Of a stretch of 64,000 bases of DNA, positions 30,343-39,709 are shown in pieces. The notes beneath the pieces were generated by a model. The model was not told the DNA's origin and searched no databases. It worked only from the letters and a program-made list of their open reading frames with translations. Every line of letters begins with the position of its first letter. Position 1 is the stretch's first letter. The stretch covers positions 186,001 to 250,000 of the forward strand of contig NZ_AUFB01000002.1 of the NCBI RefSeq assembly GCF_000426285.1. The letters are read 5' to 3'. This DNA comes from Rhizobium leucaenae USDA 9039 (GTDB lineage Bacteria > Pseudomonadota > Alphaproteobacteria > Rhizobiales > Rhizobiaceae). The position numbers were made by a program, and so were the translations under genes.

Positions 30343-30509
30343 GAAACCAATCTACAGACGAGATATGACATCTGCTACCGGACATGGGCAGTATCACCAC
30401 AATGTCAACAATCCATCTTAACCACGTTGAGCTACCGACCGTTTACTTCTTGAGGCGCGATGTTAAGCTTTCATTAAGGTGCAAGCCGCGCCAGCCGAGG
30501 TTTTGCGTT

Positions 30510-30911
30510 ATGATGGGTATCGAACGATCTGATGTCATCGAGATGCGAATACCGCCTCGCGATGTCGACAGGCAGGGGCATATGTTCATCGCCTCCTACA
30601 TCTCCCAGGCGGAAACGGCGTTGTCGAATTTTTGGCGCGCCCGGCCGCTGGTGAGCGACGAACCGGTCTACATTGCCACCAAGGCCTCGTGCGCGCTGCA
30701 CAGGGCGCTGCGCTATGACGATCTCGCCCGCTTTTCGGTCAGCGTCAACAAGATCGGCGGCAAGTCGATCGGCTTCATGGTCATGGTCGAAACCGGCAAT
30801 GAGCTGGCGGCTGAGGTGGAAATCCTCTGGCTCGCCGTGCGCGGCGAGGAACACGATCCCGTGCCGCTGCCCGAAGATACCCGCGACTGGCTCTACAAGT
30901 ATCTGGATTGA
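30510..30911 (+). CDS. Hotdog-fold acyl-CoA thioesterase
   Basis: The 133-residue protein has the 4-hydroxybenzoyl-CoA thioesterase-like hotdog pattern: VDRQGHMFIASYISQAETAL, with an Asp-x-x-x-x-His near the catalytic position, then LRYDDLARFSVSVNKIGGKSI and AAEVEILWLAV. It would hydrolyse a small acyl-CoA to the free acid and CoA. Two adjacent ATGs (30510 and 30513) are possible; upstream in-frame GTG/TTG codons lack ribosome binding sites. It is divergent from the deacetylase gene and has no clear partner. Confidence 0.8.
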   Translation: MMGIERSDVIEMRIPPRDVDRQGHMFIASYISQAETALSNFWRARPLVSDEPVYIATKASCALHRALRYDDLARFSVSVNKIGGKSIGFMVMVETGNELAAEVEILWLAVRGEEHDPVPLPEDTRDWLYKYLD

Positions 30912-30988
30912 CCTTCTGGTCGATCAAAATCCTTTCCGTAAACCCCGTCGCCTTCCTTGCTTCGCGGTCCTTCCGTTTGGGATCATGC

Positions 30989-31552
30989 TCAGCTCCGCTG
31001 CGGCAAGAGGGGATAGCCGACCATGACGGCGCGGCCGACAAGGGCAGCGACGGCAGCCTTGACGAGATCGCCGGGAACGAAGCCCATCGACCCCAAGAAT
31101 GCTTTGCTGAAACCGAGATTGGCCGCGATTGCAAGCCAGGCAATGCCGAAAGCGTAGAGAACCACGACGCCGCCGATTACGGAAGCGGTGAAGAAGCCGA
31201 TGCCCTGGGCAGGGCCCGACTGCTCGCCCTTCACCAGCCGTTCGGAAAGATAACCGGTGACGTAGGCGGCGAAGATCCAGCCGATAAAGAAGCCGGCTGT
31301 CGGACCGGCGAAGACGGCAAGGCCGCCGCGTCCGCCTGACAGCACCGGCAGGCCGATCGCCACCAGCAGGACGACGATCAACACCGCAATTGTACCGCGC
31401 TTCGCGCCAAGTACTACGCCCGCAAGCATCACGCCGAGCGACTGCGCAGTGATCGGCACCGGAATGATGCCGATCGAAATCGGCGGCAGCAAGCCGAGCG
31501 CCACGATGATGGCGGCAAAAAGCGCAGAGAGGACGAGGTCGCGGGTGGTCAT
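30989..31552 (-). CDS. bioY: Biotin transporter substrate-binding membrane component
   Basis: BioY (187 residues) is the biotin-binding S component of the ECF-type biotin importer. It is almost entirely hydrophobic with six predicted helices. Family motifs include PPISIGIIPVPITAQSLGVM and the FAGPTAGFFIGWIFAAY stretch, where biotin binds. ATG 31552 starts the normal form (MTTRDLVLSALF). The gene follows bioN and bioM on the same strand, with a short gap. No biotin synthesis genes are in the window; in rhizobia the bioMNY system scavenges biotin from plant or soil sources. Confidence 0.93.
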   Translation of the reverse strand: MTTRDLVLSALFAAIIVALGLLPPISIGIIPVPITAQSLGVMLAGVVLGAKRGTIAVLIVVLLVAIGLPVLSGGRGGLAVFAGPTAGFFIGWIFAAYVTGYLSERLVKGEQSGPAQGIGFFTASVIGGVVVLYAFGIAWLAIAANLGFSKAFLGSMGFVPGDLVKAAVAALVGRAVMVGYPLLPQRS

Positions 31553-31580
31553 GACGGCTCCATTCGAAAACAGCGTCTTT

Positions 31581-32183
31581 TCAATGCCGCCGAATGCCGC
31601 GGGCGTCAATCGCAGCCGCGATATTATCGGCATCGCGCAGCGTCAGGATGATCAGCGGCACCAGCGTCGTCGTGAGGCGGATTTTGATCCCGCGCGCCTC
31701 ATGAGCCTCTCGTATGGCGCGGTAACGGTCGAGAATTTCCGGAACGAAGCGCACGACAAGGCCCACCGCAAGACCAATATCGGCAGCCTTCAGCAGGCCG
31801 GCCTTTTCCAATGGCGCAGCAAGCGCCGTAATCTCGTCGATGAAAGCGGCGATCGATGTCGTTGCCGTCACCACGGCCGCGAAAAGGACGAGCGCGGTCA
31901 GCCGCAATACGGTGACGACGGCGACATGGATAGGATTGAAGATGAGGCTGAACAGCGCCACGACGACAATGGTCAGAATGACCGGCCGCAGCCGCTTCAG
32001 CGCTTCGCTCACCGGCAACCCGATGCTGAAATAGAGGAGGGCGCCGATGGCGACGGCGAGGCCGAGCAGCGCGAGATTGTCCGTCAGGAACAAGAGAAGG
32101 CCGAGAGCCGCCAGCGTGCCGAGCTTGAGACGCGGCCCGATCCGGTGCATCCACGTATTGGCGTCGACATGCAGCGTCTGCAT
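31581..32183 (-). CDS. bioN: Energy-coupling factor transmembrane protein BioN
   Basis: The 200-residue EcfT-type protein couples the BioM ATPase to BioY. Several hydrophobic segments lie in the first half (TLAALGLLLFLTDNLALLGLA and following), and the ATPase-contact motifs with an Ala-Arg-Gly core appear as HEARGIK near residue 166 and DARGIRRH at the extreme C-terminus. The start ATG overlaps the bioM stop by one base, indicating coupled translation. BioY follows 28 bases downstream. Confidence 0.92.
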   Translation of the reverse strand: MQTLHVDANTWMHRIGPRLKLGTLAALGLLLFLTDNLALLGLAVAIGALLYFSIGLPVSEALKRLRPVILTIVVVALFSLIFNPIHVAVVTVLRLTALVLFAAVVTATTSIAAFIDEITALAAPLEKAGLLKAADIGLAVGLVVRFVPEILDRYRAIREAHEARGIKIRLTTTLVPLIILTLRDADNIAAAIDARGIRRH

Positions 32184-32905
32184 CAGGCGGCGAACTCCCT
32201 GTAGCGCGCGATGGCTTCGGCCGGAGGCGCGTCGGCGATCAAGCGACCTTGATCGAACAACAGCACGCGATCGAAATCCTCTATCAAAGGCAGGTCATGG
32301 CTGATGACGATGACATGTTCCGGCAGGCCGGCAATGGTTTTCTGCACAAGCGCCCTGTTCTTGAGATCGAGCTGATTGGTTGGTTCGTCGAGGATGAGGA
32401 TGTCAGGCCCGGTGACGAGCACGGAACAGAGAGCAGCCATCTGCAGCTCGCCGCCGGAAAGTTCATGCGCGCGCCTTTCTGCCAGGTGGCGGACACTGAA
32501 CCGGTCGAGAATGCCGTCTACTGCCGCCTCGATGTCGCTCTTGCCGAGTCCGCGCGCCTTGAGGCCGAAAGCGATATCGTCGCGAATGATTGGCAGGATG
32601 ATCTGGTTCTGCGGCGACTGGAAGATATAGCCGACCTTGCCGAGCACGGATTTTGCGTCGGCAACGGTGTCGAGGCCGTTGACGGTGACCCGGCCGGTCG
32701 TCGGCTTGGCGAGCCCGTTGATCAGCCGTGCGAATGTTGTCTTGCCCGAGCCATTGAGCCCGATCACGCCGATGCGCCGCTCGCTCAGCGTCAGGCTGAG
32801 CGGCGAAAGCGCAAGCCGCGCACCGAAATTCACGCCGGCATTATCGAAGCGGATATCCAAGCTGCTGGCCCTGTTCCCCTGTGGTATCGCGGTCCTATAG
32901 CCCAT
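32183..32905 (-). CDS. bioM: Biotin ECF transporter ATPase BioM
   Basis: This 240-residue ABC ATPase powers biotin uptake. It shows Walker A GLNGSGKTT at about residues 51-59, the Q-loop FQSPQNQI, the signature LSGGELQ and Walker B ILILDEPTNQ, all intact. I use ATG 32905; a TTG at 32860 (LDIRFDNAGV) would give a shorter and perhaps truer N-terminus, so the first 15 residues are doubtful. It leads bioMNY. Confidence 0.92.
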   Translation of the reverse strand: MGYRTAIPQGNRASSLDIRFDNAGVNFGARLALSPLSLTLSERRIGVIGLNGSGKTTFARLINGLAKPTTGRVTVNGLDTVADAKSVLGKVGYIFQSPQNQIILPIIRDDIAFGLKARGLGKSDIEAAVDGILDRFSVRHLAERRAHELSGGELQMAALCSVLVTGPDILILDEPTNQLDLKNRALVQKTIAGLPEHVIVISHDLPLIEDFDRVLLFDQGRLIADAPPAEAIARYREFAA

Positions 32906-32968
32906 CGCAACGAATTATCAAATCAACGCCTGTTTGAAAGCATGGGAATTTATGCCTATGATCTTAGC

Positions 32969-34159
32969 ATGACGAATCTGCTTTCAAACCGCGACGCCCG
33001 CCGTGTCTTCCTCGCCAAGCAGGGGCTTTCCAACCCGCCGAACCGGGTCTTGACCAAGGCCGGGCTGCTGCAACTGATCCACGATATCGGCTTCGTGCAG
33101 GTCGACAGCATCTCGACGGTGGAGCGGGCGCACCACCAGATTTTGTTTTCCCGCAACCAGACCTATCGGCGCGAGCATCTGACCGAGTTGCTTGAAAAGG
33201 ATGGCTCACTGTTTGAAAACTGGACACATGATGCCTCCATCCTGCCGAGCGCCTTCTTCGTCTATTGGAAGCACCGATTCCGTCGCGAGGAACTGGCGAT
33301 CGTCGAGCGCTGGCGCAAATGGCGGGGGGAGGGGTTCGAAGCCGCTTTTGACGAGACCTATGAGCGCGTCTTGAAAAACGGTGCCATCACCGCCCGTGAG
33401 ATCAAAGATGAAAATCATACCTCCGGCGGCTGGTGGAACTGGCATCCGAACAAGACTGCGCTCGAATATTTCTGGCGCACCGGCAAATTCGCGATCGCCG
33501 GTCGCTCCAATTTCCAAAAGATCTACGATCTCGTCGAGCGCGTATTGCCGGAAAAATTCCACGCGCCCGAAGTCGGCCATGACGAATTCGTCGATTGGGC
33601 TTGCCGTAGCGCTCTGCAACGCCTGGGATTCGCCACGTCAGGCGAAATTGCCGCCTTCTGGGGCTTGGTGACGCCGCAGGAGGCAAAGACCTGGGTCGAG
33701 GCGCACCGCGCGGAACTGACGGAAATCCTGATCGAGCCCGCCATGGACGGCAAGCCACGCCCTTCCTTCGCCTTCGTCGATTTCCCATCGACGCTCGACA
33801 GCTTCCCCGAAGCGCCGGCCCGCATACGCGTCCTCAGCCCCTTCGATCCGACGATACGCGACCGCAACCGCACCGAACGCCTCTTCGGCTTCTTCTACCG
33901 CATCGAGGTTTTCGTGCCGGAGCCGAAGCGCGAATATGGCTATTACGTTTTTCCGCTCCTGGAAGGAGACCGGCTGATCGGCCGGATTGATATGAAAGCC
34001 GACCGCAAGGTGGGCACGCTCGACGTCAAACGCCTCTGGCTGGAGCCCGGTGTCCGGGCATCCGCCGGACGGCTGGAAAAATTGGAAGCCGAACTGGACC
34101 GGGTGGCGCGCTTTACCGGGGTGGAGAAGGTGGTATTTCTGGACGGGTGGCGCGGATAA
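32969..34159 (+). CDS. YcaQ-type winged-helix DNA glycosylase family protein
   Basis: The 396-residue protein belongs to the HTH_42 (AlkZ/YcaQ) family, glycosylases that excise bulky alkylated bases or unhook DNA interstrand crosslinks. The Q-phi-D active motif (Q44-V-D46 in GFVQVDSI) is present, matching the YcaQ branch. Three winged-helix domains are expected; the C-terminal part (RLFGFFYRIEVFVPEPKREY and LLEGDRLIGRIDMKADR) is typical. I chose ATG 32969; an ATG at 32942 is nine codons upstream. It is divergent from bioM and ends beside a repeat hairpin. Confidence 0.85.
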   Translation: MTNLLSNRDARRVFLAKQGLSNPPNRVLTKAGLLQLIHDIGFVQVDSISTVERAHHQILFSRNQTYRREHLTELLEKDGSLFENWTHDASILPSAFFVYWKHRFRREELAIVERWRKWRGEGFEAAFDETYERVLKNGAITAREIKDENHTSGGWWNWHPNKTALEYFWRTGKFAIAGRSNFQKIYDLVERVLPEKFHAPEVGHDEFVDWACRSALQRLGFATSGEIAAFWGLVTPQEAKTWVEAHRAELTEILIEPAMDGKPRPSFAFVDFPSTLDSFPEAPARIRVLSPFDPTIRDRNRTERLFGFFYRIEVFVPEPKREYGYYVFPLLEGDRLIGRIDMKADRKVGTLDVKRLWLEPGVRASAGRLEKLEAELDRVARFTGVEKVVFLDGWRG

Positions 34160-34161
34160 GA

Positions 34162-34184
34162 CCTTCTCTCCGCCGGAGAGAAGG
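34162..34184. repeat. Repeat-type hairpin
   Basis: A perfect 10-bp stem CCTTCTCTCC/GGAGAGAAGG with a 3-base loop lies between the convergent YcaQ-like and ribBX genes. It closely resembles the palindromes that flank the element at 7203-7360 and may serve as a terminator. Confidence 0.6.
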
Positions 34185-34189
34185 AAGAA

Positions 34190-35293
34190 TCAGCAAATCT
34201 CGGTCTGGCTAATTTGGATGCCAAACCCTTCGAGGCCGACATAGTGCCGCTCGCGGCTGGTCAGCAGCTTGATCGAGCTGACGCCGAGATCTTTCAGGAT
34301 CTGCGCGCCAAGGCCGATTTCCAGCCATTCGCTATCGCGCGCCTGCGCCTCGGCATGGGTCTCATGGCCGGCCTGGCGGGATTTGCGGCCATTATCGAAA
34401 TGGCCGACGCCCACGGAACCTTCCCGGAGATAAACGATGATGCCGCGGCCCTCATCGGCAATCTTCTTCATATAGAAGTCCACCGGTCGGCGCTTGCCGA
34501 ACAGGTCCTCGGCCACGCTTTCGGGATGCAGGCGCACCGGAATGTCGATGCCGTCGCGGATATCGCCGAACACGACGGCGAGGTGCTGCATCGGGTCCCA
34601 TGGCAGCGAATAGGTATGGGCGCGCGCCTTGCCGAACGGCGTTTCGATATCGAAGCTGTCGCCGAGTTCGATCAGCGTCTCCTTGCGCTGTCGATAGGCG
34701 ATGAGGTCGGCGACGGAGATTAGCTTCAGCCCGTTCTGCTCGGCGAATTCCACCACCTGCTGGCCACGCGTCACGGTGCCGTCGTCATTGACGAGCTCGC
34801 TGATGACGCCGATCGGCGGCAGGCCGGCGAGCCTGCAGAGATCGACGGCGGCTTCGGTATGGCCGGAGCGCATCAGCACGCCGCCTTCGCGGGAGACCAG
34901 TGGGAAGATATGGCCTGGGCGAACGAAGTCCGTCGGGCCGACATTTGGGTTGGCGAGATTGCGCACCGTCAGCGTGCGGTCGTCGGCGGAAATGCCCGTC
35001 GTCGTGCCGTGCTTGAAGTCGACCGAAACGGTAAATGCGGTGGTATGGGCCGAATCGTTTTCCGCCACCATGGCGTTGAGGTTTAGGCGTTTAGCCTCTT
35101 CGCGCGGCATCGGCGTGCAGACGATTCCAGACGTGTGGCGGACAATGAAGGCCATCTTCTCTGGCGTGCAATGGACAGCGGCGACGATCAGGTCGCCTTC
35201 GTTCTCGCGGTCGTTATCGTCCATGACAACGACGATCTCGCCGGCCTCGAAAGCTCGGATGGCTTCGACGACACGCTTCTGGTCATAGGGCAT
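34190..35293 (-). CDS. ribB: 3,4-dihydroxy-2-butanone 4-phosphate synthase, RibBX form
   Basis: This 367-residue protein has an active RibB domain (DDNDRENEGDLIVAA, HTSGIVC, RSGHTEAAVDLC; residues 1 to about 205) that converts ribulose 5-phosphate to the four-carbon riboflavin precursor. The C-terminal half has the fold of GTP cyclohydrolase II (RibA) but lacks the three zinc-binding cysteines: where RibA has a Cys-rich motif, this has FGDIRDGIDIPVRLHPESV. The second activity is therefore probably lost, the known RibBX type. A separate ribA must exist elsewhere. aroC ends 11 bases upstream, so the pair may be co-transcribed. Confidence 0.9.
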   Translation of the reverse strand: MPYDQKRVVEAIRAFEAGEIVVVMDDNDRENEGDLIVAAVHCTPEKMAFIVRHTSGIVCTPMPREEAKRLNLNAMVAENDSAHTTAFTVSVDFKHGTTTGISADDRTLTVRNLANPNVGPTDFVRPGHIFPLVSREGGVLMRSGHTEAAVDLCRLAGLPPIGVISELVNDDGTVTRGQQVVEFAEQNGLKLISVADLIAYRQRKETLIELGDSFDIETPFGKARAHTYSLPWDPMQHLAVVFGDIRDGIDIPVRLHPESVAEDLFGKRRPVDFYMKKIADEGRGIIVYLREGSVGVGHFDNGRKSRQAGHETHAEAQARDSEWLEIGLGAQILKDLGVSSIKLLTSRERHYVGLEGFGIQISQTEIC

Positions 35294-35303
35294 GAAAACG
35301 TCC

Positions 35304-36401
35304 TTACTTCAGCCGGCCGGTCTGGCCGCGATCCCTAAGGTAATGATCGGCAATGGCGCAGGCAACCATCGCCTCGCCGATGGGCACGGCGCGAATGCCG
35401 ACACAGGGGTCATGCCGGCCCTTGGTGCGCACATCGACGTTGTTGCCATCGGCATCGATCGACTGGCGTTCCGTCAGGATCGACGAGGTCGGCTTGATGG
35501 CGAAGCGGGCGATGACGGGCTCGCCGGTGGAAATGCCGCCCAGAATGCCTCCGGCATGGTTGGACAGGAAAATGCGGTTGCCGTCATTGCCCATGCGCAT
35601 CGCATCGGCATTTTCCTCGCCGGTCAGCTCGGCGGAGGCAAAGCCGTCACCGATTTCGACGCCCTTGACAGCATTGATCGACATCAGCAACGAGGCGATA
35701 TCCTGATCCAGCTTGCCGTAGATCGGTGCGCCGAGCCCGGCGGGCACACCCTCGGCAACGACTTCGACGACGGCGCCGATCGAAGAGCCGGCCTTGCGAA
35801 TGCCGTCGAGATATTCCTCCCACACCGGCACCATCTCTGGATCCGGCGAGAAGAACGGGTTTTGATCGACCTGCGCCCAGTCCCAATTGGCGCGGTTGAT
35901 CTTATGCTTGCCGATCTGCACCAGCGCGCCGCGCACGGTGACGCCGGGTACCACGAGACGGGCAATGCCGCCTGCAGCGACGCGCGCTGCCGTCTCGCGG
36001 GCAGACGAACGGCCGCCGCCGCGATAGTCGCGGATGCCGTATTTGACATCATAGGTATAGTCGGCGTGGCCAGGGCGATAGCGGCGCGCGATCTCGCCAT
36101 AATCCTTGGAGCGCTGGTCTGTGTTTTCGATCAGCATCGAGATCGGCGTGCCGGTCGCAATCATCGTCTCGCCGTCCTCGTCCAGCATCACGCCGGACAG
36201 CACCTTGACGAGATCGTCTTCGCGGCGCTGCGTCACGAAACGCGACTGACCGGGCTTGCGCTTGTCCAGCCAGACCTGAATGTCCTCAAGCTTGAAACGC
36301 AGCCCCGGAGGGCAGCCGTCGACGACGCAGCCGAGGGCCGGCCCATGGCTTTCGCCCCAGGTGGTGACGCGGAAGAGATGACCGAATGTATTGTGCGACA
36401 T
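35304..36401 (-). CDS. aroC: Chorismate synthase
   Basis: The 365-residue flavin-dependent enzyme makes chorismate from 5-enolpyruvylshikimate 3-phosphate, the last common step to aromatic amino acids, folate and quinones. All signatures are present: [18 protein letters not shown] near residue 17, [40 protein letters not shown], and a C-terminal [17 protein letters not shown]. Length is normal. The gene comes just before ribBX on the same strand. Confidence 0.96.
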   Translation of the reverse strand: MSHNTFGHLFRVTTWGESHGPALGCVVDGCPPGLRFKLEDIQVWLDKRKPGQSRFVTQRREDDLVKVLSGVMLDEDGETMIATGTPISMLIENTDQRSKDYGEIARRYRPGHADYTYDVKYGIRDYRGGGRSSARETAARVAAGGIARLVVPGVTVRGALVQIGKHKINRANWDWAQVDQNPFFSPDPEMVPVWEEYLDGIRKAGSSIGAVVEVVAEGVPAGLGAPIYGKLDQDIASLLMSINAVKGVEIGDGFASAELTGEENADAMRMGNDGNRIFLSNHAGGILGGISTGEPVIARFAIKPTSSILTERQSIDADGNNVDVRTKGRHDPCVGIRAVPIGEAMVACAIADHYLRDRGQTGRLK

Positions 36402-36701
36402 GGGAAACGACCGGATTGCTGCGGCCCGGCGGCGGCCGCGCCTTTATCTCTTGGAATTGCGGCACACTCATAGGCCAAAAAGCTGCCGAGGCAAATCTTT
36501 CTTTCCGGGATGAGTCCGCGCACCCCGAGCCTGCCAGTGCCCATATGGTAAACGAAGATTAAGTCATGCTGTGGATCGTGAAAATACATTCATCAATTGG
36601 GCGATGAAAGCCATTGTTGCGGGCAACTTCCGCCATATTCAAAGCGTTACCTAAGGCCAATCAAATTTAGCACCGATATTGAGATCAAAAGGGTACTCCC
36701 G
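36402..36701. other. Intergenic region between divergent aroC and a DUF1344 gene
   Basis: These 300 bases hold the promoters of both genes. A/T-rich patches occur at about 36540-36610, but I see no clear consensus promoter, operator palindrome or RNA element. Confidence 0.45.
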
Positions 36702-36962
36702 ATGCGCTTCTTTGTTGCGACGCTTCTGGCCACGGCAAGTTTTCTCGCCCCCGTCGCCGGTTTTGCCGAAAGCGCTGACGTGGAGGCGACGATCAAGAAG
36801 GTCGACGAGAAGAATTTCAGCATCACGCTGGATGATGGCAAGAGTTATCAAGCGCCGCAGGACTTCGATTTCACCGGCCTGAAAGCAGGCGTCAAGGTCG
36901 TCGTCTTCTATACCGAGGTCGACGGCAAGCGCGTCATCAACGATCTCGACATCGTGCAGTAG
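36702..36962 (+). CDS. Secreted DUF1344 protein
   Basis: A small 86-residue protein with a clear signal peptide (FFVATLLATASFLAPVAGFA, cut near residue 22) and one DUF1344 domain: a short beta-rich fold beginning VEATIKKVDEKNFSITLDD and ending INDLDIVQ. The family is typical of Rhizobiales, is predicted to be periplasmic and has no known function. ATG 36702 is the only good start. Confidence 0.82.
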   Translation: MRFFVATLLATASFLAPVAGFAESADVEATIKKVDEKNFSITLDDGKSYQAPQDFDFTGLKAGVKVVVFYTEVDGKRVINDLDIVQ

Positions 36963-36994
36963 GGATCGAAAAATATAAGCTCGGCTGGCGGCGT

Positions 36995-37588
36995 TCAAAT
37001 CCAGCCGATGATTTTTATCTCCGGATCGACTTTCAAGATACGATCCTGCGGAATTTCCGCGTCGGCGGCATCCTCTTTCGAGATATCGGCGATCAGCCGG
37101 AACAGCGAGCGGATGACGCCGCCGTGGGTGACGCAGACGGTCGGCCGATCGACCGACGTCAGCCAGGAGCCGACGCGCCAGGAGAGAATCTCGTAGCTCT
37201 CCGCATCCTCTCCGGGCGGGATGAAGTCCCACTTGCCGGCATTGCGCTCGGCGAGGCGTTCGGCCTGAGTCGCCTTCAATTCCTTAAGTGTGAACCCTTC
37301 CCAGGCGCCGAAGGAAACTTCGACCAGCCGCTCGTCGGTGCGATAATCCTTCGGCGGCAGGCCCATGGCTTCGCGCGCAATCTCCATGGTCTCGCGGGTA
37401 CGCCTGAGCGGGCTTGCGACAAAGTCGAAAGGCTGGTTTTCGAAAGCGAGGATTTCGGCCAGCTCAACACCATTCTGCCGCGCTTGCGCGCGGCCGATGG
37501 CGTTGAGATCGATATCTTTCTGTCCCTGCAGCCGGCGCTCGGCATTCCAGTCCGTCTGACCGTGGCGTATCACATAGAGAGGCGGCAC
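36995..37588 (-). CDS. Histidine phosphatase family protein
   Basis: The 197-residue protein carries the phosphoglycerate-mutase-like catalytic core: the phospho-His motif VIRHGQTDWN at residues about 6-15, SPLRRTRETMEIA and the second catalytic His in CVTHGGVIR. It removes or transfers phosphate on small molecules such as sugar or cofactor phosphates; which cannot be told. fabI ends 19 bases upstream on the same strand, so co-transcription with it is likely. Confidence 0.88.
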   Translation of the reverse strand: MPPLYVIRHGQTDWNAERRLQGQKDIDLNAIGRAQARQNGVELAEILAFENQPFDFVASPLRRTRETMEIAREAMGLPPKDYRTDERLVEVSFGAWEGFTLKELKATQAERLAERNAGKWDFIPPGEDAESYEILSWRVGSWLTSVDRPTVCVTHGGVIRSLFRLIADISKEDAADAEIPQDRILKVDPEIKIIGWI

Positions 37589-37607
37589 GGTTCAGGCTTC
37601 CTGTTGA

Positions 37608-38426
37608 TCAATCCTTGACGACAGCGATGTCGGGCGCATCCACTGCCTTCATGCCGATGGCGTGATAGCCCGAATCGACATGATGCACTTCGCCGGTGAC
37701 GGCCGTGGAAAGATCGGAGAGGAGATAAAGCGCGGAGCTGCCGACTTCGTCAATCGACACCGTGCGCTTCAGCGGCGCGTTATATTCGTTCCACTTCAGG
37801 ATGTAGCGGAAGTCGCCGATGCCGGCGGCGGCGAGCGTCTTGATCGGACCCGCGGAAATGGCGTTGACGCGGATGCCGCGGCCGCCGAGATCAACGGCGA
37901 GGTAACGCACGCTCGCTTCGAGAGCAGCCTTGGCAACGCCCATGACGTTGTAATTCGGCATGACCTTTTCCGCGCCATAATAGGTCAGCGTGATGATCGA
38001 ACCGCCATCGTTCATTATGCGCTCGGCGCGCTGGGCGACCGCGATCAGCGAATAGACGGAGATGTCCATCGTGCGCGCGAAATTATCGCGGCTGGTGTCG
38101 ACATAGCGTCCAGTCAGCTCATCCTTGTCGGAGAAGGCGATGGCATGCACGACGAAATCGATCTTGCCCCATTTCGCTTCCAGCGTGTCGATGACGGCAT
38201 CGATCGTTGCCAGTTCCGTAACATCGCAATGGCCGGCCATGAAGGCGCCGAGTTCCTGGGCGAGCGGCTCGACGCGCTTCTTCAAAGCGTCGCCCTGCCA
38301 CGTCAACGCGATTTCGGCACCGGCTTCCGAACAGGCCTTGGCAATACCCCACGCTATGGAACGGTTGTTTGCAACGCCGAGGATGACGCCGCGCTTGCCT
38401 GCCATGAGGCCAGTGGCTTGAGCCAT
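37608..38426 (-). CDS. fabI: Enoyl-[acyl-carrier-protein] reductase [NADH]
   Basis: This 272-residue short-chain dehydrogenase fold enzyme reduces the enoyl-ACP double bond, the last step of each fatty-acid elongation cycle. FabI hallmarks are visible: GKRGVILGVANNRSIAWG at the NADH site (residues 10-27), SDKDELTGRYVDTSRDNF, and the catalytic Tyr/Lys in TYYGAEKVMPNYNVMGVAKA. Length is normal for FabI. Rhizobia often keep two FabI copies; whether this is the essential one is not visible. It precedes the histidine phosphatase gene. Confidence 0.95.
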   Translation of the reverse strand: MAQATGLMAGKRGVILGVANNRSIAWGIAKACSEAGAEIALTWQGDALKKRVEPLAQELGAFMAGHCDVTELATIDAVIDTLEAKWGKIDFVVHAIAFSDKDELTGRYVDTSRDNFARTMDISVYSLIAVAQRAERIMNDGGSIITLTYYGAEKVMPNYNVMGVAKAALEASVRYLAVDLGGRGIRVNAISAGPIKTLAAAGIGDFRYILKWNEYNAPLKRTVSIDEVGSSALYLLSDLSTAVTGEVHHVDSGYHAIGMKAVDAPDIAVVKD

Positions 38427-38548
38427 ATTCTGCTCCCTTGAACTTTCGAATGATCCTGCCTATGGCATAGGCCGATCCCCTGTTCAAGCATTGGAAAGAT
38501 CATCAACTGTTAGGGATCGTAACAAAGGGTGCGGTTGTCACTGAAATT

Positions 38549-39709
38549 TCACAGAAAAAGCCCTTCGCGCATGCTGCGCATCAAATCGGTGACTTTGTCA
38601 TCCGGTTTTTCCCACAGCATCAAGCGCAATTCCACCACGAGATTGCCTTTTCCGCCGTGCCCGTCCGGTAGTCCCTGATCGGAGATTCGGATGACCTGAT
38701 CCGAACCGGACCAGGGCGGGACCGTAAGCTTGACCGGACCGTTCAATCCCTCGACCGTTGTCTCATAACCGAGCACCGCATTTTCGATGGTCACGGGAAG
38801 TGTGGTGTGGACGTCGAGACCCTTAAGGGTGAAGCGGCTGTCGGTGGAGAGATGGATGGTGATCGCGACATCGCCTCGCAGCATGCCCGGCAATTTCAGC
38901 CCCTGGCCCTTCAGATGCACGACCTGGCCGTTGCTGATATCCGTCGTCGCCTGAAAGCGCGCCTCCCGTCCATCGGAAAGCGGTACGGCAACCCAGTTTC
39001 CCTTCAGCATGTCATCGAGGGTGACGGTCGCTTCGGCCGCGATCTCGGGCGTCTTCTCCGGCGCCTTATCCTGACTACCGCCTGTAATACGGCGCACAAG
39101 CGAGCCTAGAATGCCGAAGCGCGAACGGAAGACGGCCGGGCCGGTACCCGTTGCGAGTTGCTCCTCTTCGGCAAAGGTCTCTTCGGTCTCGCCGCTATTC
39201 TGTTCGCGCTGTTTTTCCGGCTCCCCCGCACTGGCGGCCGTCTCCGCCTGGTTCGGTGCGGTGCGGGCGGCCTTGGCACCGAAAATGCGCTCGACCATAT
39301 CCTCGGGTGACTCGCTTCCGGAAGCCTGCGGGTTGGCTGCTGCGGCAGCCTTCTGCGCCTTCTGGGCATTGGCGCGGGCAAGCTCTTCCATGATCTTTTC
39401 GGCGTTGGCGCGCGCGGCCTTGGCACGCTCCGCGGCTTCGCGGGCTGCCTGACGTTGCTGCATGATGGTCTGCTCGGTGCTTTGGCCCTTCGCTTCGGCC
39501 ATGCGGGCCACCTGGTCGTAGCGGCTGCGCTTCTGCGGGTCCTTGAGCGTTTCATAGGCGCGGCCGATCTCGGCAAAGCGCTCCGTTGCCGTGGGATCGC
39601 CAATGTTATGGTCGGGATGCACGGCCTTGGCGAGGTTGCGCCAAGCCGCCTTGATTTCGTCTGCCCCAGCATCCCTCTTTACGCCAAGCACCTTGTAAGG
39701 ATCGCGCAT
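38549..39709 (-). CDS. DnaJ-like co-chaperone (CbpA type)
   Basis: The 386-residue protein starts with a J domain (MRDPYKVLGVKRDAGADEIK, HPD motif in AVHPDHN, residues about 2-70), followed by a long Ala/Glu/Lys-rich coiled-coil linker (about 85-210) and a DnaJ C-terminal substrate-binding domain (TVTLDDMLKGNWVAVPLSDG onward). No zinc-finger cysteines are present, so it is a type II, CbpA-like J protein. It would stimulate DnaK. Two adjacent ATGs (39712, 39709) are possible starts. The long linker is unusual for the class. Confidence 0.88.
   Translation of the reverse strand: MRDPYKVLGVKRDAGADEIKAAWRNLAKAVHPDHNIGDPTATERFAEIGRAYETLKDPQKRSRYDQVARMAEAKGQSTEQTIMQQRQAAREAAERAKAARANAEKIMEELARANAQKAQKAAAAANPQASGSESPEDMVERIFGAKAARTAPNQAETAASAGEPEKQREQNSGETEETFAEEEQLATGTGPAVFRSRFGILGSLVRRITGGSQDKAPEKTPEIAAEATVTLDDMLKGNWVAVPLSDGREARFQATTDISNGQVVHLKGQGLKLPGMLRGDVAITIHLSTDSRFTLKGLDVHTTLPVTIENAVLGYETTVEGLNGPVKLTVPPWSGSDQVIRISDQGLPDGHGGKGNLVVELRLMLWEKPDDKVTDLMRSMREGLFL

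Noticed and set aside
32249..32968. An upstream extension of the YcaQ-like frame over bioM
   Set aside because: The first 240 codons lie antisense to the BioM ATPase, and the family N-terminus begins at 32969.
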